From assembly GCF_012184385.1 (NCBI RefSeq), contig NZ_VSRL01000073.1:1-36547 (forward strand): a stretch of 36,547 nucleotides of DNA. Reading direction: 5' to 3'. The stretch is from Lentzea indica (GTDB lineage Bacteria > Actinomycetota > Actinomycetes > Mycobacteriales > Pseudonocardiaceae). The notes beneath the pieces are model-generated. The model saw only the letters and a list, made by a program, of their open reading frames with translations. It did not search any database and was not told the origin of the DNA. Shown here one piece after another: positions 21,899 to 34,303 of this stretch. Positions within the stretch are counted from its first letter, which is position 1. Each line of letters begins with the position of its first letter. A program made the position numbers and the translations under genes.

Positions 21899-23406
21899 CG
21901 GCTCTCCTCCAGGTGCACGGTCTGATCAGCCTGTCCGATCCACAACGGCGACGACGACACGACCACGGTGGTCCGCCCGAACCGCGTCTCCTTCACCCGC
22001 CGCACCACCGCCGCCTCCGTCACCGCGTCGAGCGCCGACGTCGGCTCCACGAGCACCAGCACGTCCGGTTCGCTGAGCAACGCCCTGACGAGCCTGAGTC
22101 GTTGGCGCTGGCCTCCGGAAACGTTGCGCCCCTGCGATTCCAGGTGCGAGTCGAGCCCGTCCGGCAACGCCTCGACGACATCTGCGGCGGCGGCCGCCCA
22201 GATCGCCTGTTCCAGTTCGGCGTCGTCGTGCTCGGCAACCGACACCGCCTCGCGCACCGATCCAGGGAACAGGTAGTCGTCGTTGTCCGCCACAACGACC
22301 TGTCCTGGCAGCCGTTCCACCGCTTCCCGTGCCAGCGTTGTGTTCGCCGAGACCACCACCGTCAGCGCACCGCTCTTCACGTCCAGAGGCTCGGCATCGC
22401 TTTCGTCGGCGTCCGGCTGCAACGCCAGCAGATCCACCACGCGCCGTGCGGACACCAACGCCCGTGGGATCGCGTCCGCGCCCTCCATGAAGAAGCTGAC
22501 CGGCACGATCAACGTCGTGACGTACAGGTACACCGCGACCATCTCTTCGATCGAGATCGCGCCGGTCACCGTCAGCCGCGCCGCGATCCACGTGACCACC
22601 GCGAGGAACAGCGCCGGCAGTCCCCACGTCAGCGCCTGCACCCAGCTGAGCCACGCCGACACCCGATAGCCGTCCCGCAGCACCTCACGCGACTTCGCCC
22701 GGAAGCGCTCCTCGAACGCCGGCTTGCCGCCGATCCCCGACAGCACCCGCAGCCCGGCCACGATGTCACCGGCCCGCGAGCTCAGCTCACCCTGGCTGTG
22801 CCGATAACCGGCCTCCACCGCGTGCAGGCGGCGCAACACCGGCCCGGTGACCACCGCCAGCACCGGGACGCCCAGCAACACGACCACCGCGACCAGTGGT
22901 GAAATCCGCACCAGCAGCACCGCCGTGACCACGTACGCGATCACCGAGCCCACCCCGGGACCCGTGCTGGTGAGCGCGTGCGCGATCCGCGCGGTGTCGC
23001 CGTTCTGCAGGTACGTCAACTCCCCTGTGGACAGCTTCCGCCGCACCACACCACCGAGCCGCGTGACGTGCCTGACCACGACCTGCGCCGTCCGCAACGA
23101 GGCATCGGTCCGCACCAACGTCATCGTGCGGTGCCTCGCGATCCCGATGAGCGCCAGCAACCCCGCCACCGCGACCAATGCCGCGCACCACCACACCAGC
23201 GCAGTGCGGTCGCCCGCCCTCAGACCGTCCTTGATGGCCCGCGCGATCAGATACGGCGGCAGGATCAGCCCGCACATCCACAGCGACCCCCACCACGCCC
23301 CGGCAAGCACCCGCCGGCGCTGCACCTTCACCAGCCACCACAGATACCGCCAGGGCGATCGGAGGTCAGGCGTTCCCGGATCGTCGTACGGGGCATGTCG
23401 GGACAT
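21895..23406 (-). CDS. ABC exporter half-transporter, subunit lacking Walker A but with intact signature
   Basis: A 503-aa protein with a six-helix exporter domain (about residues 30-315) and a shortened nucleotide-binding domain. Where the Walker A is expected the chain reads GALTVVVSANTTLAREAV and has no GxxGxGK(S/T). The Q-loop is VVADNDD, Walker B is LVLVEPTSALD with Asp replaced by Val, and the switch His is missing (VVVSSSPL). The signature NVSGGQRQ is canonical. It therefore cannot bind ATP by itself but can complete the ATP site of its partner. It lies 15 bp after the MFS gene on the same strand. Confidence 0.9.
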   Translation of the reverse strand: MSRHAPYDDPGTPDLRSPWRYLWWLVKVQRRRVLAGAWWGSLWMCGLILPPYLIARAIKDGLRAGDRTALVWWCAALVAVAGLLALIGIARHRTMTLVRTDASLRTAQVVVRHVTRLGGVVRRKLSTGELTYLQNGDTARIAHALTSTGPGVGSVIAYVVTAVLLVRISPLVAVVVLLGVPVLAVVTGPVLRRLHAVEAGYRHSQGELSSRAGDIVAGLRVLSGIGGKPAFEERFRAKSREVLRDGYRVSAWLSWVQALTWGLPALFLAVVTWIAARLTVTGAISIEEMVAVYLYVTTLIVPVSFFMEGADAIPRALVSARRVVDLLALQPDADESDAEPLDVKSGALTVVVSANTTLAREAVERLPGQVVVADNDDYLFPGSVREAVSVAEHDDAELEQAIWAAAAADVVEALPDGLDSHLESQGRNVSGGQRQRLRLVRALLSEPDVLVLVEPTSALDAVTEAAVVRRVKETRFGRTTVVVSSSPLWIGQADQTVHLEESR

Positions 23407-23421
23407 GACCCGACTGTGCCA

Positions 23422-24588
23422 TCACCCCGCGTGCGACACGACCGATTTGGTCCGCAGTCCGACGGCCGTCACAGCCACCGCGCCCAGCGCCGCCACGACC
23501 GCGAAAGCGTAGAAACCCCACGGATGCGCCAGCCCCGCGGTGAGGAGGGCACCACCGAGCAACGGCCCGCTGATCGCACCCAACCGTCCGATCCCAGCGG
23601 CCCACCCGATGCCCGTGGCCCGGTTGTCCTCGTAAACCCGCCCCGCGTAGGCGTAAACCAGCACCTGCGCGCTGAAGACGAAGCACCCGGCGAGCAACAC
23701 CGCCACGTAAACACCGGCACCGGGCAACTTGATGCTGAGCAACGCCAGGAACACCACGGCCCCGGCGAACCACCCGATCGCCGCCGGCCGGACCCCGATC
23801 CGGTCCGCGACCGTGCCCGCGATCAGAAGTCCAATCACAGCACCGATGTTGAGCGTGAGGAGAAGGGCGAGTGCGGTACCGAGCTCGTATCCCGCACTGC
23901 GCATGATCTGCGGCAACCACGTGTTGAGCCCGTACACGAGCAACAGCCCCATGAACGACGCCGCCCAGAACGCCACCGTCGCCTTCCGCAGCCCGGGCTT
24001 GAACAGCGAGCCGACCGCCTCCCGCGCGGGCGCCTTGCGCGCCACCGTCTCCGGCAAGTGCTTGACCATCAACGGAATCAGCACGAGCGCCGGCAACGCC
24101 CCCGCCACGAACAACGACCGCCACCCGAGCTGGGGAATCAGCACGATCCCGAGCAGAGCCGTGATGACGGCCCCGACGTGGTATCCGGTCATGATCAGCG
24201 TGGTGGCCCGCCCACCCTGCTGCGGCCGCGCGTCGTTGACCATCGCGATCGCCGTCGGGAGACACCCGCCGAGCCCGAGCCCAGCCAGGAACCTGAACAC
24301 GCCGAACGTCGTCGCGTCCTGCGCCACCGCACAGGCCAGCGTGAACACCGAGAACCCGGCCACCGCGAACATCATCACCTTGCGCCGCCCGAGGACGTCG
24401 GTGATGGTGCCGATGATCAGCGCTCCCAGCATCATCCCGACCAGCCCTGCCGTCGACACCGCGCTCGCACTCGCCGTGGTGAGCAGCTTTTCCTGCAGCA
24501 GCACGGGAATCACCGTGCCGAGCACCACGAGGTCGAAGCCGTCGAGCAGGACAGCGGTCCAACACAGCGGCAACACCCATTTGTTCAC
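23422..24588 (-). CDS. MFS transporter, aromatic acid:H+ symporter (AAHS) type
   Basis: A 388-aa twelve-helix permease. The first helix contains the DGFD motif (LLDGFDLVVLGTVIPVL) typical of the AAHS family (PcaK/BenK), and the loop GTITDVLGRRKVMM matches the MFS signature between helices 2 and 3. RFLAGLGLGGCLPTAIAMVND follows in helices 4-5. The family usually imports benzoate-type acids, but the substrate cannot be assigned. GTG 24588 is preceded by AGGAG. It is the first gene of an operon with the two ABC subunits. Confidence 0.87.
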   Translation of the reverse strand: MNKWVLPLCWTAVLLDGFDLVVLGTVIPVLLQEKLLTTASASAVSTAGLVGMMLGALIIGTITDVLGRRKVMMFAVAGFSVFTLACAVAQDATTFGVFRFLAGLGLGGCLPTAIAMVNDARPQQGGRATTLIMTGYHVGAVITALLGIVLIPQLGWRSLFVAGALPALVLIPLMVKHLPETVARKAPAREAVGSLFKPGLRKATVAFWAASFMGLLLVYGLNTWLPQIMRSAGYELGTALALLLTLNIGAVIGLLIAGTVADRIGVRPAAIGWFAGAVVFLALLSIKLPGAGVYVAVLLAGCFVFSAQVLVYAYAGRVYEDNRATGIGWAAGIGRLGAISGPLLGGALLTAGLAHPWGFYAFAVVAALGAVAVTAVGLRTKSVVSHAG

Positions 24589-24662
24589 GTGCTCTCCTCC
24601 TCGGCGAGGGGTCTGGTGTGCCGTGCATCGTGCGACTTCAGACCCTGCAGCGGGGAGTGCGG

Positions 24663-24679
24663 TTTCCATCCACCGGAAA
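24663..24679. promoter_or_regulatory. Inverted repeat upstream of the MFS-ABC operon
   Basis: TTTCC (24663-24667) and GGAAA (24675-24679) with a 7-bp centre, about 75-90 bp before the MFS start. It could be an operator; no -35/-10 pair was found with confidence in this gap. Confidence 0.3.
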
Positions 24680-24702
24680 TGTCATGTGTCCCGGGAACGG
24701 CA

Positions 24703-24739
24703 GAAGGGCCGTCCCTCCACAAAGGAGGAACGGCCCTTC
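24703..24739 (-). terminator. Strong hairpin terminator after atpD
   Basis: GAAGGGCCGTCCCTCC (24703-24718) pairs with GGAGGAACGGCCCTTC (24724-24739) with one mismatch and a 5-nt loop. It begins 17 bp after the atpD stop. It should end the atp transcript here, cutting atpC off from the rest of the subunit genes. Confidence 0.9.
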
Positions 24740-24756
24740 GTCAAGCCAGACCTAAC

Positions 24757-27100
<2,344 letters not shown>

Positions 27101-27108
27101 GGCTCAGA

Positions 27109-28755
27109 TCACTTCTTGGTGGGCTCGGGCTTGTGGAGCTTCACCGATTCCTGGGCGACCTTGTCGGCGTCCATCGCCTTCTCCGGCGCCTCGTTGACGA
27201 TCGTCGTGCCGTCAGAAGCGGTGAACTGCTTCTTGAACTCGGTCACGGCGGCGGCAACGCGGTTCTGCGCGTCCTCGGGGAACTTCTTGGTCTCGATGAT
27301 GCTGCCCAGCAGGTCCGCGTGGTTGCGGCGCAGCGAGTCCTTGAAGTCCGCGACGAAGCGGCGGATGTCGGCGACGGGGACGTCGTCCAGGTGACCCTTG
27401 GTCGCGGCGAAGATCTCGACGACCTGCTCCTCGACGGGCACCGGCGAGTACTGGCCCTGCTTGAGCAGCTCGACCAGACGGGCACCGCGGTCCAGCTGGG
27501 CGCGCGACGCGGCGTCGAGGTCGGACGCGAACGCGGAGAAGGCCTCCAGCTCGCGGAACTGCGACAGGTCGAGACGCAGCGAGCCCGCGACGTCCTTCAT
27601 CGCCTTGATCTGCGCGGCACCACCGACGCGGGAGACGGAGATACCCACGTTGACGGCCGGGCGGACACCGGCGTTGAACAGGTCGGACTCGAGGAAGCAC
27701 TGACCGTCGGTGATCGAGATGACGTTGGTCGGGATGTACGCCGACACGTCGTTCGCCTTGGTCTCGATGATCGGCAGACCCGTCATCGAACCGCCACCGA
27801 GGTCGTCGGAGAGCTTCGCGCAACGCTCGAGGAGACGCGAGTGCAAGTAGAAGACGTCGCCGGGGTAGGCCTCGCGGCCCGGCGGGCGGCGCAGCAGCAG
27901 CGAGATCGCGCGGTACGCCTCCGCCTGCTTGGTCAGGTCGTCGAAGATGATCAGGACGTGCTTGCCCTGGTACATCCAGTGCTGGCCGATGGCGGAGCCG
28001 GTGTACGGCGCCAGCCACTTGAAGCCGGCCGAGTCAGAAGCGGGGGCGGCGACGATCGTCGTGTACTCGAGTGCGCCCGCCTCCTCCAGCGCGGTCTTGA
28101 CGCCCGCGATGGTGGAGCCCTTCTGGCCGATGGCGACGTACACGCAGCGGACCTGCTGCTTGGGGTCGCCCGACTCCCAGGCCTTCTTCTGGTTGATGAT
28201 CGTGTCGATGCAGACCGCGGTCTTACCGGTCTTGCGGTCACCGATGATCAGCTGACGCTGACCGCGGCCGATCGGGGTCATCGCGTCGATGGCCTTGATG
28301 CCGGTCTGCATCGGCTCGGACACCGGCTGACGCTGCAGCACGGAAGCCGCCTGCAGCTCCAGGGCGCGGGTGTCGTCCGCGACGATGTCGCCGAGACCGT
28401 CGATGGGCTGGCCCAGCGGGTTGACGACGCGACCGAGGAAGCCGTCGCCGACCGGCACGGACAGGACCTTGCCCGTCCTGCGGACCTCCTGGCCCTCTTC
28501 GATCTTGTCGAAGTCACCGAGGATGACCGCACCGATGTTGCGGACCTCGAGGTTCAGGGCAACGCCGAGGACGCCACCGGGGAACTCGAGCAGCTCGTTC
28601 GTCATCGTGCCAGGAAGGCCCTCGACGATGGCGATGCCGTCGTAGGTCTCGGCGACGGTACCGACCTCTTCCCGGCTGACCTCCGGGGAGTAGCTCGAGA
28701 CGTACTTCTCGATCGCACTGCGGATCTCGTCCGACGAGATCGTCAGCTCCGCCAT
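27109..28755 (-). CDS. atpA: ATP synthase F1 alpha subunit
   Basis: A 548-aa non-catalytic nucleotide-binding subunit. The P-loop is [10 protein letters not shown]; the arginine finger segment is [18 protein letters not shown]. The C-terminus has the extra 35-40 residues (ending [10 protein letters not shown]) typical of actinobacterial alpha subunits, which in mycobacteria help to suppress ATP hydrolysis. The ATG at 28753-28755 gives the conserved N-terminus [15 protein letters not shown]. It follows atpH by 46 bp. Confidence 0.97.
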   Translation of the reverse strand: MAELTISSDEIRSAIEKYVSSYSPEVSREEVGTVAETYDGIAIVEGLPGTMTNELLEFPGGVLGVALNLEVRNIGAVILGDFDKIEEGQEVRRTGKVLSVPVGDGFLGRVVNPLGQPIDGLGDIVADDTRALELQAASVLQRQPVSEPMQTGIKAIDAMTPIGRGQRQLIIGDRKTGKTAVCIDTIINQKKAWESGDPKQQVRCVYVAIGQKGSTIAGVKTALEEAGALEYTTIVAAPASDSAGFKWLAPYTGSAIGQHWMYQGKHVLIIFDDLTKQAEAYRAISLLLRRPPGREAYPGDVFYLHSRLLERCAKLSDDLGGGSMTGLPIIETKANDVSAYIPTNVISITDGQCFLESDLFNAGVRPAVNVGISVSRVGGAAQIKAMKDVAGSLRLDLSQFRELEAFSAFASDLDAASRAQLDRGARLVELLKQGQYSPVPVEEQVVEIFAATKGHLDDVPVADIRRFVADFKDSLRRNHADLLGSIIETKKFPEDAQNRVAAAVTEFKKQFTASDGTTIVNEAPEKAMDADKVAQESVKLHKPEPTKK

Positions 28756-28801
28756 GTCGTTCCTGCTCTCACTTCTTCGTTCTTGGGAAAGGGCTCGGGG
28801 G

Positions 28802-29630
28802 CTAGCTGGCGAGATTGCGGCGCAGTGCCGCCAACCGGCCGGCGATGCTTCCGTCGATGATCTCGTCGCCGATCTTGATCTGGAGACCACCCGCGAGCGA
28901 GGCGTCCACCTCGACGTGCAGCGCGATCGGGCGCGAGTAGATCGTGGTCAGCGTCGCGGTCAAGCGGTCGACCTGCTCTGCGGTCAGCGCCACCGCGGAC
29001 CGGACGTGCGCGACGGAACGCTGACGGCGCTTGGCCGCCAGGTCGGCGAGCTCGCCGAGGCCGTTCGCGACGCGGACACCGCGCGGGTGGCGGACCAGCT
29101 GGTCCACCAGCGTCTTGGTGACCGGGCTGACCTTTCCCTCGATGAGGGTGTCGACCAGCGCGACCTTGCCGTCGACCGCGCCGGCGTGGTCCGCGAGCAG
29201 GAGCTCGAGCTCGTGCGAACCCGCCACGATGCGGCCGAGCCGGAACAGCTCGTCCTCCACCGAGTCGAGCTGACCATCGCGCTCGGCACGCACCAGCAGC
29301 GTGGTGCGGGCGAGCGACTCGACACCGTCGACGAGCTCACGGCGGGCTGGACCAGCGTGCGGTCACGACGGCGGCCAGGACCTGCAGCGTCGCATCGCTC
29401 ACCTTGCCCGCGAACAGGCCGCGGATGAGCTGCTCGCGACCGGCGGGCTCCGACGAGGCGTCGGCGGCCGCACGGCGCAGCGCGGGCTGCTCGATCAGCA
29501 GACCCAGCACGGCGAAGAGCTCCTCGCCCAGCTTGGCGAGCTCGTCCGTCGACGTGGTGGCGTCGGCCAGCTCCAGCAGCCGCAGTTCAGCGGCTGCCAG
29601 AGCTTCACGACTTGCGGCATGCAGCGTCAT
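28802..29630 (-). CDS. atpH: ATP synthase F1 delta subunit, interrupted by a single-base frameshift
   Basis: Two frames together make one delta subunit of about 275 aa, the normal actinobacterial size. The first part (ATG 29628-29630 to a TGA at 29337-29339) gives [20 protein letters not shown] through VTARWSSP. The second, in another frame, gives [20 protein letters not shown] through ALRRNLAS, ending at 28802. The expected junction is WSSPRELV; one extra base in the GC-run at 29340-29349 explains the break. Delta joins the F1 head to the b-subunit stalk and is essential, and no second copy is seen, so a sequence error is more likely than a real mutation. The slippery features of known +1 frameshift sites are absent. 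Confidence 0.9.
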
Positions 29631-29639
29631 CGGCAGCCT

Positions 29640-30188
29640 CTACTTGCTCGCCGGCGCCGCGACGGCGTCCAGCTCGTTGAGGAAGCGGTCGACGGTGCCG
29701 CGGCGGCGGGCCTCGTCCTCGAGGGACTCGCCCACGACCTTGCTCGCCAGCTCGACGGCGGTGCGGCCGAGGTCGGCACGCAGCTCGGCGACGATCTGAG
29801 CGCGCTGAGCGTCCAGCTGGTGCTGGCCCTGCGCAACGATGCGGGCGGACTCGGCCTGCGCCTGCTCGCGCAGCTCCTCGATGATCTGCAGGCCCTCGGC
29901 CCGCGCGTCGTCGCGGATGCGCGCGGCCTCGGCGCGAGCCTCGGCCAGCTGCTCCTTGTACTGCTCAAGAGTGCGCTGAGCCTCGGCCTGGGCCTGCTCC
30001 GCCTTCTCGATGCCACCCTCGATCTTGGCCGTCCGCTCCGCGTACAGCGCCTCGAACTTCGGCGACACGAACTTCTTGATGACGAAGAGGAGGAGCAAGA
30101 ACGCGACGAGACCGAGGATGATCTCTGACGTGTGCGGAAGGACCGGGTTGAGCGGTTCCTCCGCAGCCAGGATGAGGGGGGTGACCAC
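29640..30188 (-). CDS. atpF: ATP synthase Fo b subunit
   Basis: A 182-aa peripheral stalk subunit: one N-terminal membrane helix ([19 protein letters not shown]) and a long Ala/Glu/Arg-rich coiled coil (residues 45-165). The GTG at 30186-30188 is the start, with AGGAG upstream (TTAGGAGACGTC). It lies 28 bp after atpE and 9 bp before atpH. A single b subunit gene is present; the fused b-delta protein found in mycobacteria is not, since atpH is separate. Confidence 0.95.
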   Translation of the reverse strand: MVTPLILAAEEPLNPVLPHTSEIILGLVAFLLLLFVIKKFVSPKFEALYAERTAKIEGGIEKAEQAQAEAQRTLEQYKEQLAEARAEAARIRDDARAEGLQIIEELREQAQAESARIVAQGQHQLDAQRAQIVAELRADLGRTAVELASKVVGESLEDEARRRGTVDRFLNELDAVAAPASK

Positions 30189-30216
30189 GACGTCTCCTAA
30201 CGCGATCAGGGTTCGA

Positions 30217-31312
<1,096 letters not shown>

Positions 31313-31335
31313 TGTGTTCCTTCCGGTTCTCCCGG

Positions 31336-31354
31336 CCGGCGTTCACTCCGCCGG
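31336..31354 (-). promoter_or_regulatory. Hairpin in the atpB leader
   Basis: CCGGCG (31336-31341) and CGCCGG (31349-31354) with a 7-nt loop, about 25 nt before the atpB start and just upstream of its Shine-Dalgarno. It could stabilise the 5' end of the atp mRNA or mark a processing point. The atp promoter itself could not be placed with confidence. Confidence 0.35.
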
Positions 31355-31462
31355 GGGAATCGTCACGATCTGGACTTAACGTACCTTACGGTTCGCAAGC
31401 GACTACGAGAGGCACCCCTGCTATCGGGTGTCCCTGGTCTGCGCGGACCATATCAGCAGGTC

Positions 31463-31909
31463 TCAGGCGCCTTCGGAGGCGGGCACGACCATCTGACTAC
31501 GGCTGCGCTTGGAGGCTCTGGCCTCCAGGAACGACGTGACGAGCACCGTCGCCACCAGGGTGATTCCCAGCGCCTTGGGTTCCAGCCACGACTGGTTGCG
31601 CAGGAGGATCACCGCGATCAGCAGAACGATCAGCTTGGCCATGAATCCGCCGAGTGCGGCGACCATCACGAACATCGGATCGAGCGCCGCGGTCTTGCGC
31701 ATCAACAACAGCGTGCCGAGGCTCGAAGCGATGGCGATCGCACCACCGATCAATGACCCGAAGAGACCAGCGGTCCCCCAGATCACAGTTGACACGACGA
31801 CGCCGAGGACAAACGTGCCGAGCGCGGCCCATGCGGCCGCGCGGAACATTTCCCCGGCGAGCCGCTGGACGGTCAGCTCGTGCGTGACGGCCTTGTCCGC
31901 GTCGCTCAT
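31463..31909 (-). CDS. AtpI-like membrane protein
   Basis: A 148-aa protein with four membrane helices (AAWAALGTFVLGVVVSTVIW, SLIGGAIAIASSLGTLLLM, MFVMVAALGGFMAKLIVLLIAVILL and ALGITLVATVLVTSFLEA) and a basic C-terminus. Position and topology match AtpI-type proteins, which help c-ring assembly or Mg uptake. The ATG at 31907-31909 has no Shine-Dalgarno but a TACACT hexamer 7 nt upstream, so a leaderless transcript is likely. It lies between wecA and atpB, as Rv1303 does in M. tuberculosis. Confidence 0.8.
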   Translation of the reverse strand: MSDADKAVTHELTVQRLAGEMFRAAAWAALGTFVLGVVVSTVIWGTAGLFGSLIGGAIAIASSLGTLLLMRKTAALDPMFVMVAALGGFMAKLIVLLIAVILLRNQSWLEPKALGITLVATVLVTSFLEARASKRSRSQMVVPASEGA

Positions 31910-31916
31910 GTCTCGA

Positions 31917-31922
31917 AGTGTA
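31917..31922 (-). promoter_or_regulatory. -10 element of a leaderless atpI promoter
   Basis: TACACT on the minus strand, 7 nt before the ATG at 31909, with no Shine-Dalgarno. A transcript from here could run through into the atp genes. Confidence 0.45.
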
Positions 31923-31998
31923 GGAACTCGCACAGCAACGCCTGCGGGCAGCCCCGCGTTAACGGCGGTTAAGCGGATCCAAACAAGATGAACGGCGT

Positions 31999-33180
31999 TT
32001 ACGACTTGCGGGTTTCCCTCAGCCGCGGGATCGCCGACACCACGAACGCGACGATCAGCCCGATGACGAAGCACGTCGCCACGATGATCGGATCGAACAA
32101 CGTGAGCGCCACCGCGCCGAACGCCAGCACGCCGGCCCACAAGTAGATGAGCAGCACCGCACGCCGTTGCGAGTGCCCGATCTCCAGCAACCGGTGGTGC
32201 AGGTGCATCTTGTCCGGCGAGAACGGACTTTCACCGCGACGCGTGCGGCGGATGATCGCCATCAGCAGGTCGAGCAGCGGCACGAACAGCACCGCGGCCA
32301 CGACGATCAACGGCGAGAGCAGACCGAGCAGGTCGGCCGCGCTGCCGGTGGCCTGGTTGATCTTGCCGGAGGCGCTGGTCGTGGCGGCGGCGAGCATCAG
32401 GCCGATGAGCATCGAGCCCGAGTCGCCCATGAAGATGCGCGCCGGGTTGAAGTTGTGCGGCAGGAAGCCCAGGCACGCGCCGGCGAGCGCGGCGGCGATC
32501 AGTGCCGGCGGGTAGGCCTCGACCGCGCCCTGTCGTTCGACCAGCAGACCGATCGAGAACGCACAGGTGGCCGCGGCGGCGATGAGCCCGATGCCGGCGG
32601 CCAGCCCGTCCAGGCCGTCGACGAAGTTCATCGCGTTGATCATCGTGACCGCGAGCAGCACGGTCAGCAGCGCGCCCTGGTTCTGGTCGAGGGAGATGGT
32701 CGCGCCGCCGTCCCACGGCACCCACGCGATCATCCACTGCAGACCGAACAGCACGAGAATGCCCGCCGCCGTGACCTGACCGGCCAGCTTGGTGAGCGAG
32801 TCGAGCTCGAACCTGTCGTCGATCGCACCCACGAGCACGATGACGCCGCCCGCGACGATGACACCCCACGGATCGTTGGAGAAGTCGAACGCCGCCCGCA
32901 GCACCGGCAACTGGTGCGCCACGAACATGCCGCACAACACGCCGCCGTAGATGGCGACACCACCCATGCGCGGCATCGGCTGCACGTGCACGTCACGTTG
33001 CCGCGGGTAGGCCACCGCCCCGAGCCGGAACGCCATCACGCGAACCAGGCCGACGAGCAGGAACGTCACGACGGCAGCGATCAACGCGACGAGCAGGTAC
33101 TCGCGCACGGGAAGGACGAACGAGGATGCGGGCCCCACGGGCCTACCAATCAATCGGGGGAAATCGGGGGTGCTCGCCAC
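31999..33180 (-). CDS. wecA: Undecaprenyl-phosphate GlcNAc-1-phosphate transferase, WecA-type
   Basis: A 393-aa polytopic membrane enzyme of the MraY/WecA family, with ten or eleven helices. Family motifs: VAIYGGVLCGMF, VGAIDDRFELDSLTK with the Asp pair, NAMNFVDGLDGLAAG, FLPHNFNPARIFMGDSGS, and the HLHHRLLEIGHS loop. It transfers GlcNAc-1-phosphate to decaprenyl phosphate to start arabinogalactan linker or other cell-wall glycan synthesis. The GTG at 33178-33180 is the start; a downstream start near residue 24 (PVREYLL) is possible. It follows tsaC by 39 bp, as in mycobacteria (Rv1301-Rv1302). Confidence 0.93.
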   Translation of the reverse strand: MASTPDFPRLIGRPVGPASSFVLPVREYLLVALIAAVVTFLLVGLVRVMAFRLGAVAYPRQRDVHVQPMPRMGGVAIYGGVLCGMFVAHQLPVLRAAFDFSNDPWGVIVAGGVIVLVGAIDDRFELDSLTKLAGQVTAAGILVLFGLQWMIAWVPWDGGATISLDQNQGALLTVLLAVTMINAMNFVDGLDGLAAGIGLIAAAATCAFSIGLLVERQGAVEAYPPALIAAALAGACLGFLPHNFNPARIFMGDSGSMLIGLMLAAATTSASGKINQATGSAADLLGLLSPLIVVAAVLFVPLLDLLMAIIRRTRRGESPFSPDKMHLHHRLLEIGHSQRRAVLLIYLWAGVLAFGAVALTLFDPIIVATCFVIGLIVAFVVSAIPRLRETRKS

Positions 33181-33219
33181 GGTACTCGCGGCGCCATGAT
33201 CAATTCTGGCAGCAGCGTC

Positions 33220-33870
33220 CTACCGCGCCACGTCGACCTCGATGCCGAGCACCTCGTTGACCTGTTCCTTGCTGACCGCGCCCTCACGCAGGATCAACGC
33301 GTCCGGCCCGGTGAGATCGACGATGGTCGAGGCGATGTTCTCACCGCTGAGCCCACCGTCGAGGTACACGGGCACGGCGTCGCCGAGCTGGTCACGAGCC
33401 TCCTGCGCACTGGAAGCCGGGGCGTGCCCGCTCTTGTTCGCGCTGGACACGGCCATCGGACCGACGTCACGGAGAAGCTCCAGCGCAACCGGATGCAACG
33501 GCATGCGCAACATCACCGTGCCGCGCGTCTGCCCCAGATCCCACGCCAGGCTCGGCGCGTGCGGCAGCACGATGCTCAACCCACCGGGCCAGAACGCCTC
33601 GATGAGCGCCCGAGCCTGCCGCGGCACGCTGAGAACCAGCCCGTCGATCGTGGTCCAGGACCCGACCAGCACAGGCACGGGCATGTCAGGCCCACGCCCC
33701 TTGGCCTCGAGAAGAGTCCGGACAGCTTCGGCGTCGAACGCGTCGCAGCCGATCCCGTAAACGGTGTCGGTGGGCAGGACGACAAGTCGCCCGCTCCGCA
33801 CCGCACCGGCGGCAGCGGCAAGTCCCGCCGCGCGATTGCTCGGTTCGCTGCAGTCGTAGACCGTGCTCAC
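33220..33870 (-). CDS. L-threonylcarbamoyladenylate synthase (Sua5/YrdC/TsaC family)
   Basis: A 216-aa YrdC-fold enzyme that makes threonylcarbamoyl-AMP from Thr, bicarbonate and ATP for the t6A37 modification of ANN-decoding tRNAs. Seen motifs: VLPTDTVYGIGCDA, the KGRGPDMPVPVLV loop and SSANKSGHA, with LRMPLHP in between. It lacks the C-terminal Sua5 domain, so it is the short type. The GTG at 33868-33870 has no Shine-Dalgarno but a TAGGCT hexamer 7 nt upstream. It is probably the first gene of the tsaC-wecA transcript. Confidence 0.93.
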   Translation of the reverse strand: MSTVYDCSEPSNRAAGLAAAAGAVRSGRLVVLPTDTVYGIGCDAFDAEAVRTLLEAKGRGPDMPVPVLVGSWTTIDGLVLSVPRQARALIEAFWPGGLSIVLPHAPSLAWDLGQTRGTVMLRMPLHPVALELLRDVGPMAVSSANKSGHAPASSAQEARDQLGDAVPVYLDGGLSGENIASTIVDLTGPDALILREGAVSKEQVNEVLGIEVDVAR

Positions 33871-34303
33871 CTTGGTGAGCCTAGCCAGGCTTCCCGACCG
33901 GGTGACGCAAGGCCCGCCTTAATCACGCTGGGTCGCAGCCTGCCCGCCCTGCTATTTGTGCAGCCTGGTGGTTGACCGTGGAACGGCAGAACCGGTGGAC
34001 GGCGGGAACACCGTCCTCTTCTCCGGCTACTTCTGCTTCGTTCGGGCTCGTCATCGGCCTTGTCCTGCGCGGCGTGCATGCCAGACCGCGAGCGCCGAGG
34101 CGTACAAGACAACCTTCCCCCACCCCAACTCCGATCCACCGTCCATCGTGGACGCCGGCTACCGCTGGACGCGCCGATCCCAGACACCCAGTGCGGCTAC
34201 CGCAACGCCCGCCAAGCCGAACTCTCCCGCACGGACAGCAACATCGTCTCGTGCAGTGCCCTCAACATGGACAAGCACCGCTCCCTGCAAAATCGACCTC
34301 CCA
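33871..34303. other. 433-bp region without a convincing gene
   Basis: Apart from the tsaC -10 at its left end, no frame on either strand reads as a recognisable protein. A short plus-strand stretch at about 34190-34290 (GYRNARQAELSRTDSNIVSC) has plausible codon use but no start or continuation. A 43-residue minus-strand frame near 33925-34055 also has no support. The region may be a decayed gene between the conserved tsaC block and the type VII-type genes. Confidence 0.4.
33878..33883 (-). promoter_or_regulatory. -10 element of a leaderless tsaC promoter
   Basis: TAGGCT on the minus strand, 7 nt before the GTG at 33870; no Shine-Dalgarno is present. Confidence 0.45.

Noticed and set aside
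18367-24756. The block between atpD and atpC as a mobile element
   Set aside because: No transposase, integrase, terminal inverted repeats or target duplications could be seen; it is reported as an insertion relative to the usual gene order only.
28802-29630. Programmed +1 frameshifting in atpH
   Set aside because: The codons before the stop do not allow good re-pairing after a slip, and several other single-base breaks in the window make a sequence error the simpler explanation.
31380-31410. A promoter for atpB around TACGTT on the minus strand
   Set aside because: No acceptable -35 hexamer lies at 16-19 nt; the atp transcript could also come from the AtpI-like gene's leaderless promoter.
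31431-31444. A 14-bp sequence (TCCCTGGTCTGCGC) also present at 7631-7644
   Set aside because: A few 14-bp matches are expected by chance in 36 kb of high-GC DNA, and the flanks are unrelated.
33923-34123. A minus-strand gene upstream of tsaC
   Set aside because: There is no ribosome binding site, no recognisable motif and biased composition; kept as unexplained sequence.
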